Notes: generated by a model not told the origin, from the sequence alone. A stretch of DNA of 64,000 nt from Geobacillus thermodenitrificans subsp. thermodenitrificans DSM 465 (GCF_000496575.1 NZ_AYKT01000014.1:22483-86482), one strand, 5' to 3'. Counted from the first letter of the stretch, positions 36,660 through 49,824 are shown. A program made the numbers and translations.

Positions 36660-37460
36660 TCATTGTTCCATCTTTCTATAATCATCTTTCCAGCCAAATC
36701 CTTTCCTCAGCAACATTCGAGCATCATATCGCTCTATTTGTTTTCCTGCTTCACCCAACAAAGCTAATGAGGCCACATAACCATTATCCATCTCTAATGG
36801 ATACATCGCTGCACGGTTGAGACAACCAGGATCGCCTTTCAAATAAAGTAACCGTGGAGTTTGATGAGGCGCAGATACGATCACATGCAATGGGGAAATT
36901 TGCAACCCTTTACCCGTTGCTTTCAATATCGCTTCTTTCCTTGTCCAATATGTATAAAAAACTCTCCTTTGCTCCTGAGGTGATGCTTGAAACAAATGAT
37001 ATTTTTCTTCCTCTGCCAGTACTTCATTCGCCATTTGCCTGATATCTAAAGCGTAAGAGTCATCGAGCCACTCAACGTCGACACCAACGGGGGTGCCGGC
37101 TGTAAAAGCCACAAGAACTCTCTCGCCGGAATGAGAAATCGACCATTGGAATGAACGGTCAGGCAACTGCGGACGGCCATGAGCCTTGCGACAAGCCGGG
37201 CAAGTGCGATCAATCGGCACTTCATGTGGAGCCATATTGAGCTGTGCTGCTAATACAAAGCGACTTAATACACACCCGATGATAAAATGAGCTCGATCTT
37301 GTTCTTTCCGAAATGATTGTACTCTTTCCTTTTCCTCCGGGTTCAGCAATTGAATATGCCACGGTTGTAGATCACGGATGTCAGCGAGCCAAACCTGGCA
37401 TGCATGCTTCGTCAAATGAGGAACAGAATCCGCCATTTCCCATTCCATCACAGCAAGCAT
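36660..37460 (-). CDS. sfp: Sfp-type 4'-phosphopantetheinyl transferase
   Basis: 266 residues. Transfers phosphopantetheine from CoA to the carrier-protein serines of DhbB and DhbF. Signatures: RCxLSR-like region around SRFVLAAQL, FQWSISHSGERVLVAF, metal-binding GVDVEWLDD and FYTYWTRKEAILKATGKGL (WxxKEA). An unusual RTCPACRKAHGRP Cys pair is present in the middle, as in other Bacillus Sfp-like enzymes. The last gene of the dhb operon; GAGAGGGGA upstream is close to the first ATG, so a Met four codons in is an alternative start. Confidence 0.92.
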   Translation of the reverse strand: MLAVMEWEMADSVPHLTKHACQVWLADIRDLQPWHIQLLNPEEKERVQSFRKEQDRAHFIIGCVLSRFVLAAQLNMAPHEVPIDRTCPACRKAHGRPQLPDRSFQWSISHSGERVLVAFTAGTPVGVDVEWLDDSYALDIRQMANEVLAEEEKYHLFQASPQEQRRVFYTYWTRKEAILKATGKGLQISPLHVIVSAPHQTPRLLYLKGDPGCLNRAAMYPLEMDNGYVASLALLGEAGKQIERYDARMLLRKGFGWKDDYRKMEQ

Positions 37461-37657
37461 TCCCCTCTCTCATTTCCGTTTTGCTTGATCGTAAAGCAAA
37501 TAAAAGAAGAGTTAAGCAGGTGTTCTAACGGTTGGATCATTTCCTGCTCAACTCCGATTTGGTACAGCTCATTGCGAAGTGAAAATTGTTCAATTTTTAT
37601 TAAGCATATAGTGAAAGGGTCCAAAGAAGTCTCTCTTCTATACTTCACTTGATCCAC
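37448..37657 (-). CDS. Hypothetical 69-residue protein between mbtH and sfp
   Basis: An open frame with GTG start fills the whole gap between the mbtH-like gene (15 nt away) and sfp, overlapping the sfp start by 13 nt. The sequence (KYRRETSLDPFTICLIKIEQFSLRNELYQIGVEQE in part) has no recognised motif. The ribosome site is weak (GAGCG). It may be a real small protein or a fortuitous frame that survived in leader sequence. Confidence 0.4.
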   Translation of the reverse strand: MDQVKYRRETSLDPFTICLIKIEQFSLRNELYQIGVEQEMIQPLEHLLNSSFICFTIKQNGNERGECLL

Positions 37658-37667
37658 GTTCTACGCT

Positions 37668-37874
37668 CTATTTTTTGATTTCTCGCAAGCTGTTAGGCCT
37701 CATATCCGTCCAGTGTGTGCGAATATAATCTTGGCAAGCAGAACGTGTATTTTCGGAAAACACAACTTTCCAACCGGACGGAACTGCAATGGAGGACGGC
37801 CAGAGCGAGTACTGGCCTTCCTCATTGATTAAGACAACATAGGTCCCATCTTGATTTTCAAAAGGGTTGGTCAT
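37668..37874 (-). CDS. mbtH: MbtH-like protein
   Basis: 68 residues with the family pattern [33 protein letters not shown] and the conserved Trp in [15 protein letters not shown]. MbtH proteins bind NRPS adenylation domains and raise their activity, here DhbF. 19 nt after dhbF with GGGAGAGG ribosome site. Confidence 0.93.
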   Translation of the reverse strand: MTNPFENQDGTYVVLINEEGQYSLWPSSIAVPSGWKVVFSENTRSACQDYIRTHWTDMRPNSLREIKK

Positions 37875-37893
37875 GTTCTACCTCTCCCTTCAT

Positions 37894-40800
37894 TCATCGG
37901 ACTGAAATCACTTTCTTTCTTAATTGATCAGCAAGAATGCGGCCAATTTCAGCCAATGGACCAGGCTGGCACATATCCTTATGACGGCATTCGATATCAT
38001 ATTGAATGATTCGACCATCGATATATGGCAGCCATGCCTCCGGCTCAATTGGGTCAAACCATTCTGGAATAACGGTTGAACGAAAGAATAGGAGATCTCC
38101 CTTATAGCGCCGCGGCATATATTCACTTAAAATCCGGACAGAATTGACATACGTATTTTTAAGATTGAAGATGGTTGACTCTTCTAAGCTAGCTAGCGCA
38201 CTACCGTCACTCCGAAGCATCTCAATCGTATTTTCCAAATTCAACGGCTTCCCATCCATGTTATCCGGATCATATCCCCCTAAAGCGAGCAATGCAATCA
38301 AAGCCTCTTGCTCATCCGGGGCCTTAGCAATCGGTAAAAAGTGGCTAGGGTATGCGTCTAACATCACTAGAAGGGCAATCTCGTCTCCTTGCTGCTGCAG
38401 CTGTGTCGCCATTGCATGTACGACATTTCCACCTAGCGACCATCCTAATAAGTAATATGGTCCTTTCGGCTGGACTGTCTTTATTTGCTCAATATAATCC
38501 GCAGCCATCTCATCTAATGTCTCTGGCAATCGCTCAGCTTTCGCAATCCCTCGAGCCTGTAATCCGTATATTGGATATTCCGTTCCGATCGATGTCATCA
38601 ATCCTGCATAGCACCAGCTAAGACCTCCCGCTGGGTGTACGCAAAATAGTGGAGGCTTTGTACCGGAAGCTCGCAATGGCAACAATATATCTAAAGCATG
38701 ATGACTGCTTCCCATTTCTAACTTCTCAGCAAGGCCCGCAACGGTAGGAGCTTCAAATAAATCACCAATGCTCAACTCAACTCCAAACGTCTCACGAATA
38801 CGACTCATTAACTGAACGGCCAAAAGTGAATGGCCCCCAAGTTCAAAGAATCCATCGTCAATGCCGACACGCGGTAAGCGGAGTATCTCCGTAAAGAGAT
38901 CACATAACATCTCCTCTTGAGGTGTTCGTGGCCCGCGCCCACTTACTTCGATCGATAAATCAGGCATTGGTAACGCTTTGCGATCCAATTTACCATTTGG
39001 AGTTAACGGCAAAGCTTCGATCATGACAAAAGCGGATGGAATCATATAATCAGGCAGGCTAGCCGCAACATATTTCCGCAACTCGGACGATTTAAACTCG
39101 GCATCCTTTGCCGGCACAATGTAGGCCACAAGCCGTTTATCCCCCGACTGATCTTCCCGAACAATGACGGCGACTTGGGCAATTTGAGGATGTTTTGCTA
39201 AAACGGCCTCAATCTCTCCCAACTCAATTCGATAGCCTCTAATTTTGACTTGATGATCGATTCGGCCAATATAATCCAACGTCCCATCTATGCGCCATTT
39301 TGCTAAATCGCCCGTCCGATACATTCTTGAACCCGGCGGTCCAAATGGATTAGCAATAAAGCGTTCAGCGGTTAAATCAGGACGTCCTAAGTATCCTCTT
39401 GCTAGTCCAGCTCCAGCCACATACATCTCGCCAATCACTCCAGGCGGAACCGGCTGCAGATGATCATCTAATAAATACACCTCTAAATCAGGAATATTGC
39501 CACCGATTAAGCTATTCCCTTTCAGAGAAAGAACCGTGCGATCCAATTCAATATAGCTGACATGCACCGTCGTCTCCGTAATCCCGTACATATTAATCAG
39601 TTTCGGCTGATCCTCAGGATGCCGCTCATACCAATCTTCTAAACGGCTCAACTCCAATGCTTCTCCACCAAAAATCACAAAGCGCAAGGAAAGCTGCTTC
39701 GATAATTCGCTGTTTTCCCGATCAGCCTGCATCAGCTGATAAAAAGCGGATGGCGTTTGATTAAGAACTGTGACGTTTTGCTCGACCAACAATTGAAGAA
39801 ACTCCTTCGGTGAACGGCTTACATGGTGTGGAACAACTACAAGACGTCCGCCATATAAGAACGGTCCCCAAATCTCCCAAACAGAGAAGTCAAACGCATA
39901 AGAATGGAATAATGTCCAAACATCCTTTTCCGAAAATTGGAACCAATGCTCGGTCGAATGGAACAGCCGGACTACATTTTGATGTGGAATCATTACGCCT
40001 TTTGGTTTTCCTGTTGAACCAGAGGTATAGATGATATAAGCCATATGATATGGCGACAAAGCTTCGATTCGATCCGTATCATTCGGATTCGTTTCTGGAT
40101 AGTGGCTAATTTGTCTCATAACAGGCTCCGCATCGACTACGATATGCTCCACATTCGGCGTATGCGGAAGCTTCACTGCCATTTGCTGATTGGTAATCAC
40201 ATACATCGGCTGTGCATCTTCCATCATATAGGCAATGCGCTCTTCAGGATAATTCGGATCTAAAGGCAAGTAAGTGCCTCCTGCCTTCAATACCGATAAA
40301 ATGCTGACCACCATTTCCAATGAACGCGGCAACGCAAGAGCAACTACTCTTTCTGGACCTACTCCTTTACTGATGAGAAAATGAGCCAACCGATTTGCTT
40401 TTTTATTTAGCTCAGTATAGCTAAGTTTTTGATCTTCAAAAACAACAGCCGTCGCATCTGGAACTCGTTCGACTTGTTTTTCAAATAAAGCTGGCAGTGT
40501 TTCCATAGACATATGCGGTTGACGATGCTCTGATTGATTCAGAAGGAGTTGATGTTCTTCTGGCAGCAGCATATGAATTTGCCCAATCGGCAATTCAGGA
40601 TTCTCCACTACTTCTTTAAGGAGCTGACGTAACCGCTTGGCAAATCGTTCAACGGTCTCCTGCTGGAATAAATCTCGGCTATACTCAAATAAACCTATTA
40701 ATCCAGCCGGCGAGCCATCTTCCATCCGGTTTTCGCGAAGCTCGAGCGTCAAATCAAATTTGGCAGAGCCGACACTGCGAACTTCTAATCGACTTTCCAC

Positions 40801-43800
40801 CCCTTGCAACTCCAGCTTTGGCTCCGGTGTATTGTGAAATACAAACATGACTTGAAATAGTGGGTGCTTGGCCCGAGAACGAACTGGATTTAAAATCTCT
40901 ACTAATCGTTCAAACGGCACGTCTTGATTTTCATAAGCGGATAGATTCACTTGCTTCACTCTAGCAAGCAGTTCTCGAAAACTCGGATTTCCCGATGTAT
41001 CCATACGCAGCACAAGCGTATTAACAAACATTCCCACAAGGTCTTCCAAGGCATCGTCATTTCTTCCTGCAATTGGACTGCCAATTGGAATATCTGTTCC
41101 CGCTCCCAACCGGGTGAGAAGAGTAGCAAATCCCGCTTGAAGCACCATAAATAAGCTTGTTTTATTCTCACGTGCCAAAGCTAATAGCCGTTGATGGAGC
41201 TCCGCATCGAGCTCGAATTCGACAACGCCGCCTTCATAACTGGACTCCGCAGGACGCGGATAGTCAGTCGACCACTCCAGTTCTTCAGGTAAATCGGCAA
41301 GCGTCTGCTTCCAGTAATCCAACTGTTTCGCAACGAGATGATCCGGACGGTTTTCGTTTCCTAAAAATTCTTGCTGCCAAAGAGCATAGTCAGCATACGT
41401 GACCGGCAAAGGTGGCCAATCTACTTTTTGCTGCTGGCAATGTGCGTGATAAGCACTAGCTAAGTCACGAGTCAGAGGAGTTAACGACCATCCGTCTGCT
41501 GCAATATGGTGCATTAAAAGCAACAGCACATATCGATACTCTCCAATTACAAATAGCTGTGCTCGAATTGGTGGTTCTTTTGCTAAATCAAAGCTATAAC
41601 GCACTGCTTCATCTAGCACACGAGATAACTCATTTTCGCTAACTTCTTGAACGATCAGCTCTGGACGTGCATGATGCGGTTCCAAAACGATTTGCCTTGA
41701 AGTACCCGAACGATCTGGAAAAATCGTACGTAACGTTTCATGCCGTTCCACCACATCATATAAAGCTTGTTGCAAAGCAGCAATCTGAAGCTCACCTGTT
41801 AAATGCACAACGACCGGTATATTATACGTAGGGCTTGGACCTTCTAAATGATGTAAAAACCATAAACGTCGCTGAGCAAATGATAGAGGAATTTTGTCTT
41901 TATGAGCATATGCTTTCACTGGTGGTTTCCCGTATGCTGCTTCTTTTAGATGATGAACAAGGCTCGCCACTGTCGGTGATTCAAACAGCTTGCCGATGGC
42001 CAACTCCACGCCCAACACATCGCGGATGCGGCTGATTAAACGCGCAGCGAGCAACGAATGGCCTCCCAGTTCAAAGAAGTTATCGTCAATACCCACTGCT
42101 GACAAATCAAGCACTTCAGCAAAAAGCTCACATAAAATTTCTTCTTGCGGTGTTCGAGGCTTGCGTCCCTTCATTGTCATCGTCCAATCGGGAACCGGCA
42201 GCGCCTTGCGATCAATTTTTCCGTTTGGAGTAAGTGGAAATTCTTCTAAAATCATAAAGGACGATGGGACCATATAGTCTGGCAGCTTTTCACTGACATA
42301 ATGCCGCAGTTCAGCCAGATCAAGCGATCCTTTTGGGTCGCAAGGAATGAGATAAGCCACCAATCTTGGATCGCCTGGATGATCTTCACGAGCCACGACT
42401 ATCGCCCGTTCTACCTCATCGTATTTGGTTAATACGGCTTCAATTTCACCGATCTCAATGCGGAAGCCACGCAGCTTCACTTGATAATCAACACGCCCGA
42501 TATAATCTAAAGAGCCATCCTTGCGCCAGCGCACAAGATCCCCTGTCCGGTACATTCGACTGCCTGGTGGACCGTATGGATTAGCGACAAAACGTTCGGC
42601 AGTCAAATCCGGCCGTTTCAAATATCCTCTCGCTACCCCCTCACCAGCAATATATAATTCACCAACTACTCCAGGAGGAACAGGCTGCAGATGGCGATCC
42701 AAAACATACACTTGTGTATTCCAAATAGGTTTACCGATCACAGGAGCATGAATGTCATCCTGCTGCAAAGTCGCCATCGTGGACCATATCGTTGTCTCTG
42801 TTGGTCCGTATAAATTCGTGATCTCGCATCCGAGCTGATCCAAAGCTGATGCAAGGCTGCTTAGCAATGCCTCTCCCCCAACAAGCACCCTCAACCTGGC
42901 GATGCTGTCAGGATGATACGTCACAAGCATATGCCAAAGTGTCGGTGTCGCCTGCATGATTGTAATCTCTTCCTTAGAAAGCAGCGCAGCGAGTGTTTGC
43001 GGATCTTGAACGGCTTCTTTTTTCGCTACAATTAATCTTGCTCCGCTCATTAATGGGAGAAAGATTTCCAAAGCAGCAATATCAAAGGCAATCGTTGTCA
43101 CTGCCAGCCAGCGGTCACGCTCATTGAGCCTAAATTTGTCTTGCATGGCAAATAAAAAGTTATTTAGATTTTGGAATGGCACAACCACTCCTTTTGGCTT
43201 TCCTGTTGAGCCTGACGTATAAATCACATAAGCCGGATGAAGAGCAGAGCGCTCACTTCCAACATTCGTGCTAGGATAGCGTTTGATTGCCTCTTCGGTT
43301 TCTGGATGATCAAGCACAATCATGGACAACGAAGAAATCGCCGATAACTTCTGGTTTGTCGCTGAATTTGTAATGATGCAAAGCGGTTCAGCATCATCAA
43401 GCATAAAAGCTAAACGCTCTTTTGGATATTCAGGATCAATCGGCAGATAAGCTGCACCCGCTTTTAGCACCGCTAGCATCGCGATCACCATATCAATGGA
43501 ACGTGGCAAAGCCAATGCTATATACTGTTCGGGGCCTGCTCCCTTTTCTACAAGTAAACGGGCCAAACGATTGGCTTGTTCATTCAGCTCTTTATAACAA
43601 AGCATCTGACTTTCGCAAATGATCGCAATCGCTTCCGGATACTGCTGTGCTTGTTTTTCAAACAGCTGTAAAAAGCTTTCTTCTGAATGACGCTGTGCCG
43701 TCTCGTTCCATATTTCAATTACTTGGCGGCGTTCTTGCTCAAGCAGCACATCTACACTTCCAATGGTCACGTCCTCTTGCAGCGATGTGAGCGTCTCCAA

Positions 43801-45048
43801 AAGCTGTAAAAACCTAGATTGATGAATGGCAAGGTCATCAGTTTGATACATTTCCGGATTCGCATCAAAATCAATTCTTAGGCCATTTCCATCTGTTCGA
43901 TCGTAGACATTAATCGCCAAATCATCCACAGGCCCGGCTGCAAGGTTATGTGTAGTCCCTTGATATCCGTCAAATCGCAATCCATAGTCAAACGGCATAA
44001 TATTGACTTGCACACCAAAGAGTCGTTGATTTTCTCCTAATAGTTTCAGATCGCGGCGCAGCTGCTCATGGCGATATTTATGATGTTTCTTGATTTCTTT
44101 GATTTCTTGACGAACAACGGTTAATAGCTGTGACATTTTCATATCTGCATGCAGATGCAGACGAAGCGGCACAAGATTCATCACCATAGCCGGTACATAC
44201 AATGCCACGGAGCCTAAGCGATTCATCATCGGCAAGCCAAGAATCACATCTGTAGCGCCTGTCAACCGATGAAGATAAAGAGCAGTTGCTGCAAGGAAAA
44301 GCTCATGCCATCCTGCTTTCCAATATTGAGCCGACTGTTTCAACCGTTCCGTTTGAGCAACAGATAAATGAACGGTTTTTCGAATAAACGTATGCGAAGC
44401 GCGCGCCGCTCGATCAGAAAGGCTTACGGCTTCAGGCTGATCTCGAAAACGCTCTAGCCAAAATTGACGGTCACGTCCATATTGCTCAGAAGCATGATAA
44501 ACCTCCTCTTCTTCAATCACTTCGCGAAATGAAGCAAAGACGTCATCATCTATCACGCGCTCATTCATGAGCGCCGTATAAGTCTCCGCTACTTTTTGGG
44601 CAATCAGCGAAAAGCCAAAGCCATCGATGGCAATATGATGAATGCGCTGATACCAGAAAAAGCGCTGATCAGAAATCTTAAATAACGCTTCCGTAAAAAG
44701 CGGATCGCATGTTAAATCGACCGGTTTCAATAGATCTTTTTTCATCCAAAGCAACGCTTCAGACTCCGGATTTGTGGCTGTACTCATATCAATGAAATAA
44801 AATGGGAAATCCGACGAAGGATCGATGATCTGCCATGGCCCATTTTCATCTTCACCAAATTGAGCGTGCAATGATTCTGCTTTAACCAACACGTGACGCA
44901 ATGCTTGTTCAAAGCGAGCCGGATCAACCGGCCCGTGAATTTCGATGTATTCTCCTGTATTATAGATGGGATTGGTTGGATCCAGCTGTTGAGCAAACCA
45001 AATACCCGCTTGCGCCCCAGATAGAGGCAAACGCAGACGCTGATTCAT
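37894..45048 (-). CDS. dhbF: Dimodular bacillibactin synthetase DhbF
   Basis: 2384 residues: C1 (HHIAIDG near 136), A1 (SGSTGKPKG near 614), carrier T1 (GGHSLLAAR near 1000), C2 (HHIAADG near 1180), A2 (SGSTGKPKG near 1676), T2 (GGHSLLAVQ near 2076), thioesterase TE (GWSLGGN near 2200). Residues I read from A1 (D, I, L, Q, L, G, L, I, W, K) are the glycine code and those from A2 (D, F, W, N, I, G, M, V, H, K) the threonine code. So it condenses 2,3-dihydroxybenzoyl with Gly and Thr, and TE trimerises and cyclises to bacillibactin. AAGGAGG ribosome site; 18 nt after dhbB. Confidence 0.97.
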   Translation of the reverse strand: MNQRLRLPLSGAQAGIWFAQQLDPTNPIYNTGEYIEIHGPVDPARFEQALRHVLVKAESLHAQFGEDENGPWQIIDPSSDFPFYFIDMSTATNPESEALLWMKKDLLKPVDLTCDPLFTEALFKISDQRFFWYQRIHHIAIDGFGFSLIAQKVAETYTALMNERVIDDDVFASFREVIEEEEVYHASEQYGRDRQFWLERFRDQPEAVSLSDRAARASHTFIRKTVHLSVAQTERLKQSAQYWKAGWHELFLAATALYLHRLTGATDVILGLPMMNRLGSVALYVPAMVMNLVPLRLHLHADMKMSQLLTVVRQEIKEIKKHHKYRHEQLRRDLKLLGENQRLFGVQVNIMPFDYGLRFDGYQGTTHNLAAGPVDDLAINVYDRTDGNGLRIDFDANPEMYQTDDLAIHQSRFLQLLETLTSLQEDVTIGSVDVLLEQERRQVIEIWNETAQRHSEESFLQLFEKQAQQYPEAIAIICESQMLCYKELNEQANRLARLLVEKGAGPEQYIALALPRSIDMVIAMLAVLKAGAAYLPIDPEYPKERLAFMLDDAEPLCIITNSATNQKLSAISSLSMIVLDHPETEEAIKRYPSTNVGSERSALHPAYVIYTSGSTGKPKGVVVPFQNLNNFLFAMQDKFRLNERDRWLAVTTIAFDIAALEIFLPLMSGARLIVAKKEAVQDPQTLAALLSKEEITIMQATPTLWHMLVTYHPDSIARLRVLVGGEALLSSLASALDQLGCEITNLYGPTETTIWSTMATLQQDDIHAPVIGKPIWNTQVYVLDRHLQPVPPGVVGELYIAGEGVARGYLKRPDLTAERFVANPYGPPGSRMYRTGDLVRWRKDGSLDYIGRVDYQVKLRGFRIEIGEIEAVLTKYDEVERAIVVAREDHPGDPRLVAYLIPCDPKGSLDLAELRHYVSEKLPDYMVPSSFMILEEFPLTPNGKIDRKALPVPDWTMTMKGRKPRTPQEEILCELFAEVLDLSAVGIDDNFFELGGHSLLAARLISRIRDVLGVELAIGKLFESPTVASLVHHLKEAAYGKPPVKAYAHKDKIPLSFAQRRLWFLHHLEGPSPTYNIPVVVHLTGELQIAALQQALYDVVERHETLRTIFPDRSGTSRQIVLEPHHARPELIVQEVSENELSRVLDEAVRYSFDLAKEPPIRAQLFVIGEYRYVLLLLMHHIAADGWSLTPLTRDLASAYHAHCQQQKVDWPPLPVTYADYALWQQEFLGNENRPDHLVAKQLDYWKQTLADLPEELEWSTDYPRPAESSYEGGVVEFELDAELHQRLLALARENKTSLFMVLQAGFATLLTRLGAGTDIPIGSPIAGRNDDALEDLVGMFVNTLVLRMDTSGNPSFRELLARVKQVNLSAYENQDVPFERLVEILNPVRSRAKHPLFQVMFVFHNTPEPKLELQGVESRLEVRSVGSAKFDLTLELRENRMEDGSPAGLIGLFEYSRDLFQQETVERFAKRLRQLLKEVVENPELPIGQIHMLLPEEHQLLLNQSEHRQPHMSMETLPALFEKQVERVPDATAVVFEDQKLSYTELNKKANRLAHFLISKGVGPERVVALALPRSLEMVVSILSVLKAGGTYLPLDPNYPEERIAYMMEDAQPMYVITNQQMAVKLPHTPNVEHIVVDAEPVMRQISHYPETNPNDTDRIEALSPYHMAYIIYTSGSTGKPKGVMIPHQNVVRLFHSTEHWFQFSEKDVWTLFHSYAFDFSVWEIWGPFLYGGRLVVVPHHVSRSPKEFLQLLVEQNVTVLNQTPSAFYQLMQADRENSELSKQLSLRFVIFGGEALELSRLEDWYERHPEDQPKLINMYGITETTVHVSYIELDRTVLSLKGNSLIGGNIPDLEVYLLDDHLQPVPPGVIGEMYVAGAGLARGYLGRPDLTAERFIANPFGPPGSRMYRTGDLAKWRIDGTLDYIGRIDHQVKIRGYRIELGEIEAVLAKHPQIAQVAVIVREDQSGDKRLVAYIVPAKDAEFKSSELRKYVAASLPDYMIPSAFVMIEALPLTPNGKLDRKALPMPDLSIEVSGRGPRTPQEEMLCDLFTEILRLPRVGIDDGFFELGGHSLLAVQLMSRIRETFGVELSIGDLFEAPTVAGLAEKLEMGSSHHALDILLPLRASGTKPPLFCVHPAGGLSWCYAGLMTSIGTEYPIYGLQARGIAKAERLPETLDEMAADYIEQIKTVQPKGPYYLLGWSLGGNVVHAMATQLQQQGDEIALLVMLDAYPSHFLPIAKAPDEQEALIALLALGGYDPDNMDGKPLNLENTIEMLRSDGSALASLEESTIFNLKNTYVNSVRILSEYMPRRYKGDLLFFRSTVIPEWFDPIEPEAWLPYIDGRIIQYDIECRHKDMCQPGPLAEIGRILADQLRKKVISVR

Positions 45049-45066
45049 GGATTCGGCCTCCTTATA

Positions 45067-45969
45067 CTACGCATCTTGATTCGATAGCACCTTTTCTCGT
45101 GGAAAATATAATAAATTCCACCAATCGGAAAGAGTTGGCCGCGCAGCAAGATCCGCAAAGGTCACTTTTGCTCCTGCTCTTCTCCATTTTTCTACCAAAC
45201 TCATTATGCGAATGGAGTCCAATCCTCTGTCGATTAAATTCTCTTGATCGGAAAGATCAGCTGCTTCTGCTTGCAGAAGCTCGGCTACTTGGCGCCGTAC
45301 ATCTTCTAAGCTGAGTGGCAACGGATTTTGCGTTCTTTTTAACACATCAAGAAGCTGCTGCGTAGACATGGTAAATGCGCAACGACTGGCCGCATACTGG
45401 ATCGCCATTTGGTGATGTTCACGCGAAAAATCAGCCACTGCATCGGCGATAAAAAAGACTTGGATATCTTGCATAAAAGCATCACTAGCTGTTAATAAGC
45501 AGCCAATATGAGCGTAAACTCCGCAAATAATTAACTGATCTCTCCCTTGTTCTTTTAAGATTTCAGAAAGGGGCGTCTTTTTGAATGCGCTATACCGCCA
45601 TTTGGTCAGAACGATATCGTCGTCATCTGGCGCTAGATCATCAATAATGCCTTTTTGATAAGAATCGTCGGCAATGCCCTTTCCCCAAAAATCTTGAAGC
45701 AATCCGCGCTCTTCCGGAGTTTGCCCTCCTGGCTGTGCCGAGTAAACGACAGGTATTCCTAACTTTTTGCATTCCCGTTTAATCTGTTGAATATGGCTTA
45801 CAAGCTCTACTAAAGGAGACGCATTGGGAGTAAAAGCGTCAAGAAAATAATTTTGCATATCATGGATCAATAAAACAGCCCGCTTAGGGTCAAGTTTCCA
45901 TAACACTTTATTTTTTGGTAATTCTGACAACGAAGGCATTGGATAAGCTGGAATAGCTGGAATGCCCAT
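45067..45969 (-). CDS. dhbB: Isochorismatase/aryl carrier protein DhbB
   Basis: 300 residues. The isochorismatase domain (1-205; Asp in LLIHDMQNYF, ICGVYAHIGCL) converts isochorismate to 2,3-dihydro-2,3-dihydroxybenzoate. The C-terminal aryl carrier domain has its phosphopantetheine serine in RGLDSIRIMS and carries dihydroxybenzoate to DhbF. ATG at 45969 with AAAGGAAGTGG upstream; a longer frame overlapping dhbE lacks a site. Confidence 0.95.
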   Translation of the reverse strand: MGIPAIPAYPMPSLSELPKNKVLWKLDPKRAVLLIHDMQNYFLDAFTPNASPLVELVSHIQQIKRECKKLGIPVVYSAQPGGQTPEERGLLQDFWGKGIADDSYQKGIIDDLAPDDDDIVLTKWRYSAFKKTPLSEILKEQGRDQLIICGVYAHIGCLLTASDAFMQDIQVFFIADAVADFSREHHQMAIQYAASRCAFTMSTQQLLDVLKRTQNPLPLSLEDVRRQVAELLQAEAADLSDQENLIDRGLDSIRIMSLVEKWRRAGAKVTFADLAARPTLSDWWNLLYFPREKVLSNQDA

Positions 45970-45991
45970 ATGACCACTTCCTTTCTCAGCG

Positions 45992-47617
45992 TTATACCGT
46001 TGTGTTTTGAGATGCTTGCAGCTTTTCGGCAATCATTTTGCGCAATTCTCTTTTGTTAATTTTTCCAACAGGTGTCTTTGGAAATGAATCAACAAACTCA
46101 ATTCGATCCGGTATTTTAAAGGCAGCTACCCCACGTTCGCGCAAAAATGCTCTCAATTCGGTCGCTTTCAAGGACGCATCACGCGGAATAATAAACGCGC
46201 ATGACCGTTCACCAAGAAATTCATCAGGCATAGAGACAATCGCCGCATCACGCACCGCAGGATGAGCAAGAAGGTGATGTTCCATTTCCTCAGCAGCGAT
46301 TTTTTCACCGCCCCGGTTAATCTGATCTTTTACGCGTCCTTCTACCACCAAGTAACCGGACGGAGTCATTCGCACTAAATCACCTGTTCGGTAAAATCCA
46401 TCAGAAGTAAACGCTTTTGCATTATACTCCTCCGCTTTGTAATAGCCGCGGATCGTATAAGGTCCCCTTGTTAGCAGTTCCCCCACCTCTCTCGGCTCCA
46501 CTTCGCGGTCTTCCTCATCAACAATTCGGATTTCATCGTATGGTGACATCGGCTTTCCTTGCGTATGAATCACAATTTCCTCTGGATCGTCTAATCTCGT
46601 ATAATTCACGAGCCCTTCAGCCATGCCGTATACTTGCTGCAGTTTGCAACCCAACACAGGCTGGACTCTTTTGGCCACCTCTGCACTAAATTTAGCGCCG
46701 CCGACCTGCAATACTTGTAAGCTTGATAAATCATATTGCCGCGAAGACGCGGCATCAAGCCAAATCCAAACGAGTGGCGGCACAAGCGCCGTAATGGTGA
46801 CCTCCTCCTGTTGAATCAGAGGAAACGCTTCATCTGGGCTAGGGCTTTCCGATAACACCACTTTTCCGCCAGCATACAACGTTCCTAGCACTCCTGGTGA
46901 GCTAAGCGGGAAGTTATGAGCCATTGGCAGAACAGCAAGGTAGATGCTGTCTTGATTTAACCGGCAAATTTCCGCACTCATGCGCAAACTGTAAATATAA
47001 TCATCATGAGTGCGCGGAATCATTTTTGATAACCCTGTACTGCCGCCCGACAATTGAAAGAACGCAACATCGCTAGAACGGACAATAGGGAGCTCCATTG
47101 GCTCGATAAACAAGTCTTCTAATGATCGAAACTCTTCTGCTTCTCCTGCGACAATGACATGCTTCAACGTTGGAACAGCTTTCTTTACCTGCCGGGCAAG
47201 TGCTCGAAAATCAAATCCCGCATGCTGATCAGCAATAATATAGGCAACCGCTTCACTAAACTCACAAAAATAGCGAATTTCACTGAATCGATGGGAAGGC
47301 AAGGCAAAGACAGGGAGTGCACCCAATCGGAATAAGGCAAAACATACTTCAAAAAATTCTACTTGATTAGGCAATTGAAGAACCACGCGATCCTTCGGGC
47401 GAATCCCCATCTGATAAAATCCCGCCGCAAGCTGATCGGCTCGCTGATCAAGCTCTTGATATGTAAGCTTTCTTTTTCGAGAGGTGGCGGCAATCCGTTC
47501 ACCATGTTTCATGGCTCGTTGCCGCAACATACCGCCGAACGTTTCACCAGCCCAGCATCCTTCCTTACGATAAAAATCTGCCAATTCTTTTGGCCACGCA
47601 ACGCATCCGCTTAACAT
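45992..47617 (-). CDS. dhbE: 2,3-dihydroxybenzoate-AMP ligase DhbE
   Basis: 541 residues, stand-alone adenylation enzyme. Core motifs: [18 protein letters not shown] (P-loop), [32 protein letters not shown] and the catalytic Lys in [11 protein letters not shown]. Activates 2,3-dihydroxybenzoate and loads it on the DhbB carrier domain. ATG at 47617 behind GGAGGAGAAAGCC, 18 nt after dhbC. Confidence 0.95.
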   Translation of the reverse strand: MLSGCVAWPKELADFYRKEGCWAGETFGGMLRQRAMKHGERIAATSRKRKLTYQELDQRADQLAAGFYQMGIRPKDRVVLQLPNQVEFFEVCFALFRLGALPVFALPSHRFSEIRYFCEFSEAVAYIIADQHAGFDFRALARQVKKAVPTLKHVIVAGEAEEFRSLEDLFIEPMELPIVRSSDVAFFQLSGGSTGLSKMIPRTHDDYIYSLRMSAEICRLNQDSIYLAVLPMAHNFPLSSPGVLGTLYAGGKVVLSESPSPDEAFPLIQQEEVTITALVPPLVWIWLDAASSRQYDLSSLQVLQVGGAKFSAEVAKRVQPVLGCKLQQVYGMAEGLVNYTRLDDPEEIVIHTQGKPMSPYDEIRIVDEEDREVEPREVGELLTRGPYTIRGYYKAEEYNAKAFTSDGFYRTGDLVRMTPSGYLVVEGRVKDQINRGGEKIAAEEMEHHLLAHPAVRDAAIVSMPDEFLGERSCAFIIPRDASLKATELRAFLRERGVAAFKIPDRIEFVDSFPKTPVGKINKRELRKMIAEKLQASQNTTV

Positions 47618-47635
47618 GGCTTTCTCCTCCATACT

Positions 47636-48874
47636 TTACTTCAGAATGTCGTCATGTAATCCCATCGCTAACAACATGGTGCGAAACTTAGCCGATGTTT
47701 CCGCCAATTCTTCCTCCGGCTTCGATCCTTCTACAACACCAGCACCGGCAAACAAACGAAGGGTACGATCTTCAATTTCGGCACAACGAATTGTCACGAT
47801 CCATTCTCCATCTCCCTCTTCGTTGCACCATCCTACCATTCCGGTAAAAAAGCCGCGTTCAAACGGTTCAATCTCTTGAATGGCCTGCTTCGCTACGGGT
47901 GTCGGTGTCCCGCAAACCGCTGGGGTCGGATGAAGCGCAAACGCCAAATCAAGCGAAGTAATCGACGATGAAGACAGTTCGCCACGAATAACCGTGGATA
48001 AATGCCACATCGTTTCTGTATGAATGAGCGAAGGCTCTTCCGGCACATCCAATGTCTTGCAAAACGGTCTGAGCGCATTTGCTACTGCTTCGATGACAAC
48101 TGCGTGCTCATGGCGATTTTTCTCTGAAGACAGAAGCTCCTGAGCGCGTCGCCGATCTTCCTCTGGATCGTTGCTGCGAGGCGCTGAACCTGCTAATGGA
48201 TTCGCGATCACCTGCATACCAGATTTGGCAACAAGCAGCTCCGGGCTTGCTCCAACAAGCGTGCGATTCCCTGTGATTTCGTGGGTTACTTCATCAGTAC
48301 GTCCAACTCGATCTGGCAAGGCCATGGCAAATGTATAGCCTGTTGGATTATGTACAGCCAGCTGCCGCAAAAGCCGCGGAATATCAACCTTTTGGGCTGA
48401 AGTCAGCTGAAGGGATCTTGATAAAACAATTTTGCGAAGATCCCCTGCTTTGATGCGCTGCAATCCTTGTTCCACCGCATCCTTATAACCCTCTGGTGAC
48501 GGAATGGGGGTTACCTCATATTCTTGATCTACCTGTTGTTCAATCGGCACCTTCCATTGACCAAAGGACAGAGGACCGGCCCATTCCACTTCTGAAGGAA
48601 CCACCAATTGAGCGGGATACAAATGGTCAAAAGGAATGGCGCCCACAGCTATAGGATGATTGCTAATTCCCTGCTGTTTTACCCTTTTTAACACTTGTTT
48701 GATATGATCAATTATTTGTGCTTTTTCATTCTCATAGCCAGTCGTTGGCACCACCGCAGCCATTCCTTGGGCTAACAGAGTGTGACGCGGCGAAGCTAGA
48801 AAAAACGATGTCCCCGCTTTATATTCAGCGAGCAGCTGTTCAGCGGTAGCACGATTCATTGTTTTGGTTTGCAT
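47636..48874 (-). CDS. dhbC: Isochorismate synthase DhbC
   Basis: 412 residues of the chorismate-utilising (MenF/EntC) family: [20 protein letters not shown]-type region [21 protein letters not shown], the SSEKNRHEH segment and [22 protein letters not shown] near the end. Converts chorismate to isochorismate, the first committed step. ATG at 48874 chosen for GGAGGGAACGACGG. Confidence 0.94.
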   Translation of the reverse strand: MQTKTMNRATAEQLLAEYKAGTSFFLASPRHTLLAQGMAAVVPTTGYENEKAQIIDHIKQVLKRVKQQGISNHPIAVGAIPFDHLYPAQLVVPSEVEWAGPLSFGQWKVPIEQQVDQEYEVTPIPSPEGYKDAVEQGLQRIKAGDLRKIVLSRSLQLTSAQKVDIPRLLRQLAVHNPTGYTFAMALPDRVGRTDEVTHEITGNRTLVGASPELLVAKSGMQVIANPLAGSAPRSNDPEEDRRRAQELLSSEKNRHEHAVVIEAVANALRPFCKTLDVPEEPSLIHTETMWHLSTVIRGELSSSSITSLDLAFALHPTPAVCGTPTPVAKQAIQEIEPFERGFFTGMVGWCNEEGDGEWIVTIRCAEIEDRTLRLFAGAGVVEGSKPEEELAETSAKFRTMLLAMGLHDDILK

Positions 48875-48896
48875 CCGTCGTTCCCTCCATGGAATG

Positions 48897-49682
48897 TTAT
48901 GAATCCAACGTAGCGCCTCCATCTACTCTGAGATCATGCAGTGTAATATGGCGTGATTGCTCAGAAGCAAGGAATAGAACCGCATCAGCAATATCTGAAG
49001 GCTGTGCCAGCTTTTTCAAAGGAATGCCAAGGCGGTATTCCTCTAATGAGCCAGCGATCACTTTATTGGCCCCATTGTCATCTGTCCACATCGCTCGCTG
49101 CATATCCGTTTCAGTCGAACCAGGAGAAACGACGTTGCAGCGAATGTGATAAGGAGCTAACTCTAAACCAAGACATTTCGTAAACATCGTTGCGGCCGCT
49201 TTTGATGCTGCATAAGCAGCCATTGACATCCGTGGTGTCGTCGCTGCGTTTGAGCTTACTGTGACAATCGCGCCTGAGCGCCGAGGAATCATACGCTGGC
49301 TCACTGCACGAGACACATAAAAAACACCGGTCGCATTAACCTTGAATACCTCTTCCCAATCTTGATCCGCCAAGCTGCTGACAGGCCCTGTCCGCAAAAT
49401 GCCGGCAACATTAACTAAAATCTCGATTGGACCTAAACTATGCTCCACTTTCTCCACTACTTCATCCACTTGCGTGCGATTCGCTACATCAGCTAAAAAC
49501 GATTGCACCCGATACCCTTGTCCTTGTAATTCAGAAACAAGAGCATCTAACCGCCCACCGTTTCGGTCAACAGCCGCAACTAGTGCTCCATGCTTAACAA
49601 AAGCCCTTACTACCGCCTCCCCAATTCCTTGGGCAGCGCCGGTAACAAGAGCCACTTTTCCCGCTATTCCCCATTGATCCAT
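48897..49682 (-). CDS. dhbA: 2,3-dihydro-2,3-dihydroxybenzoate dehydrogenase DhbA
   Basis: Short-chain dehydrogenase of 261 residues, equal to B. subtilis DhbA. Rossmann motif [12 protein letters not shown], catalytic Ser (TVSSNAA) and YAASKAA. Oxidises the DhbB product to 2,3-dihydroxybenzoate. First gene of the operon dhbA-C-E-B-F-mbtH-sfp. AAAGGAGTGAAAAGA site. A perfect Fur box lies about 145 bp upstream. Confidence 0.95.
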   Translation of the reverse strand: MDQWGIAGKVALVTGAAQGIGEAVVRAFVKHGALVAAVDRNGGRLDALVSELQGQGYRVQSFLADVANRTQVDEVVEKVEHSLGPIEILVNVAGILRTGPVSSLADQDWEEVFKVNATGVFYVSRAVSQRMIPRRSGAIVTVSSNAATTPRMSMAAYAASKAAATMFTKCLGLELAPYHIRCNVVSPGSTETDMQRAMWTDDNGANKVIAGSLEEYRLGIPLKKLAQPSDIADAVLFLASEQSRHITLHDLRVDGGATLDS

Positions 49683-49824
49683 TCTTTTCACTCCTTTCTT
49701 ACTCATGGGTCAATGGATGACAACCAACGAAGCAAGCCTTCCGATTATCTTTGCTGATTTCAGCTAACCGCATTGAACATTGTTACTTGAAACCAAACAA
49801 ATAGGAGTGGCCACCATCATTTTC

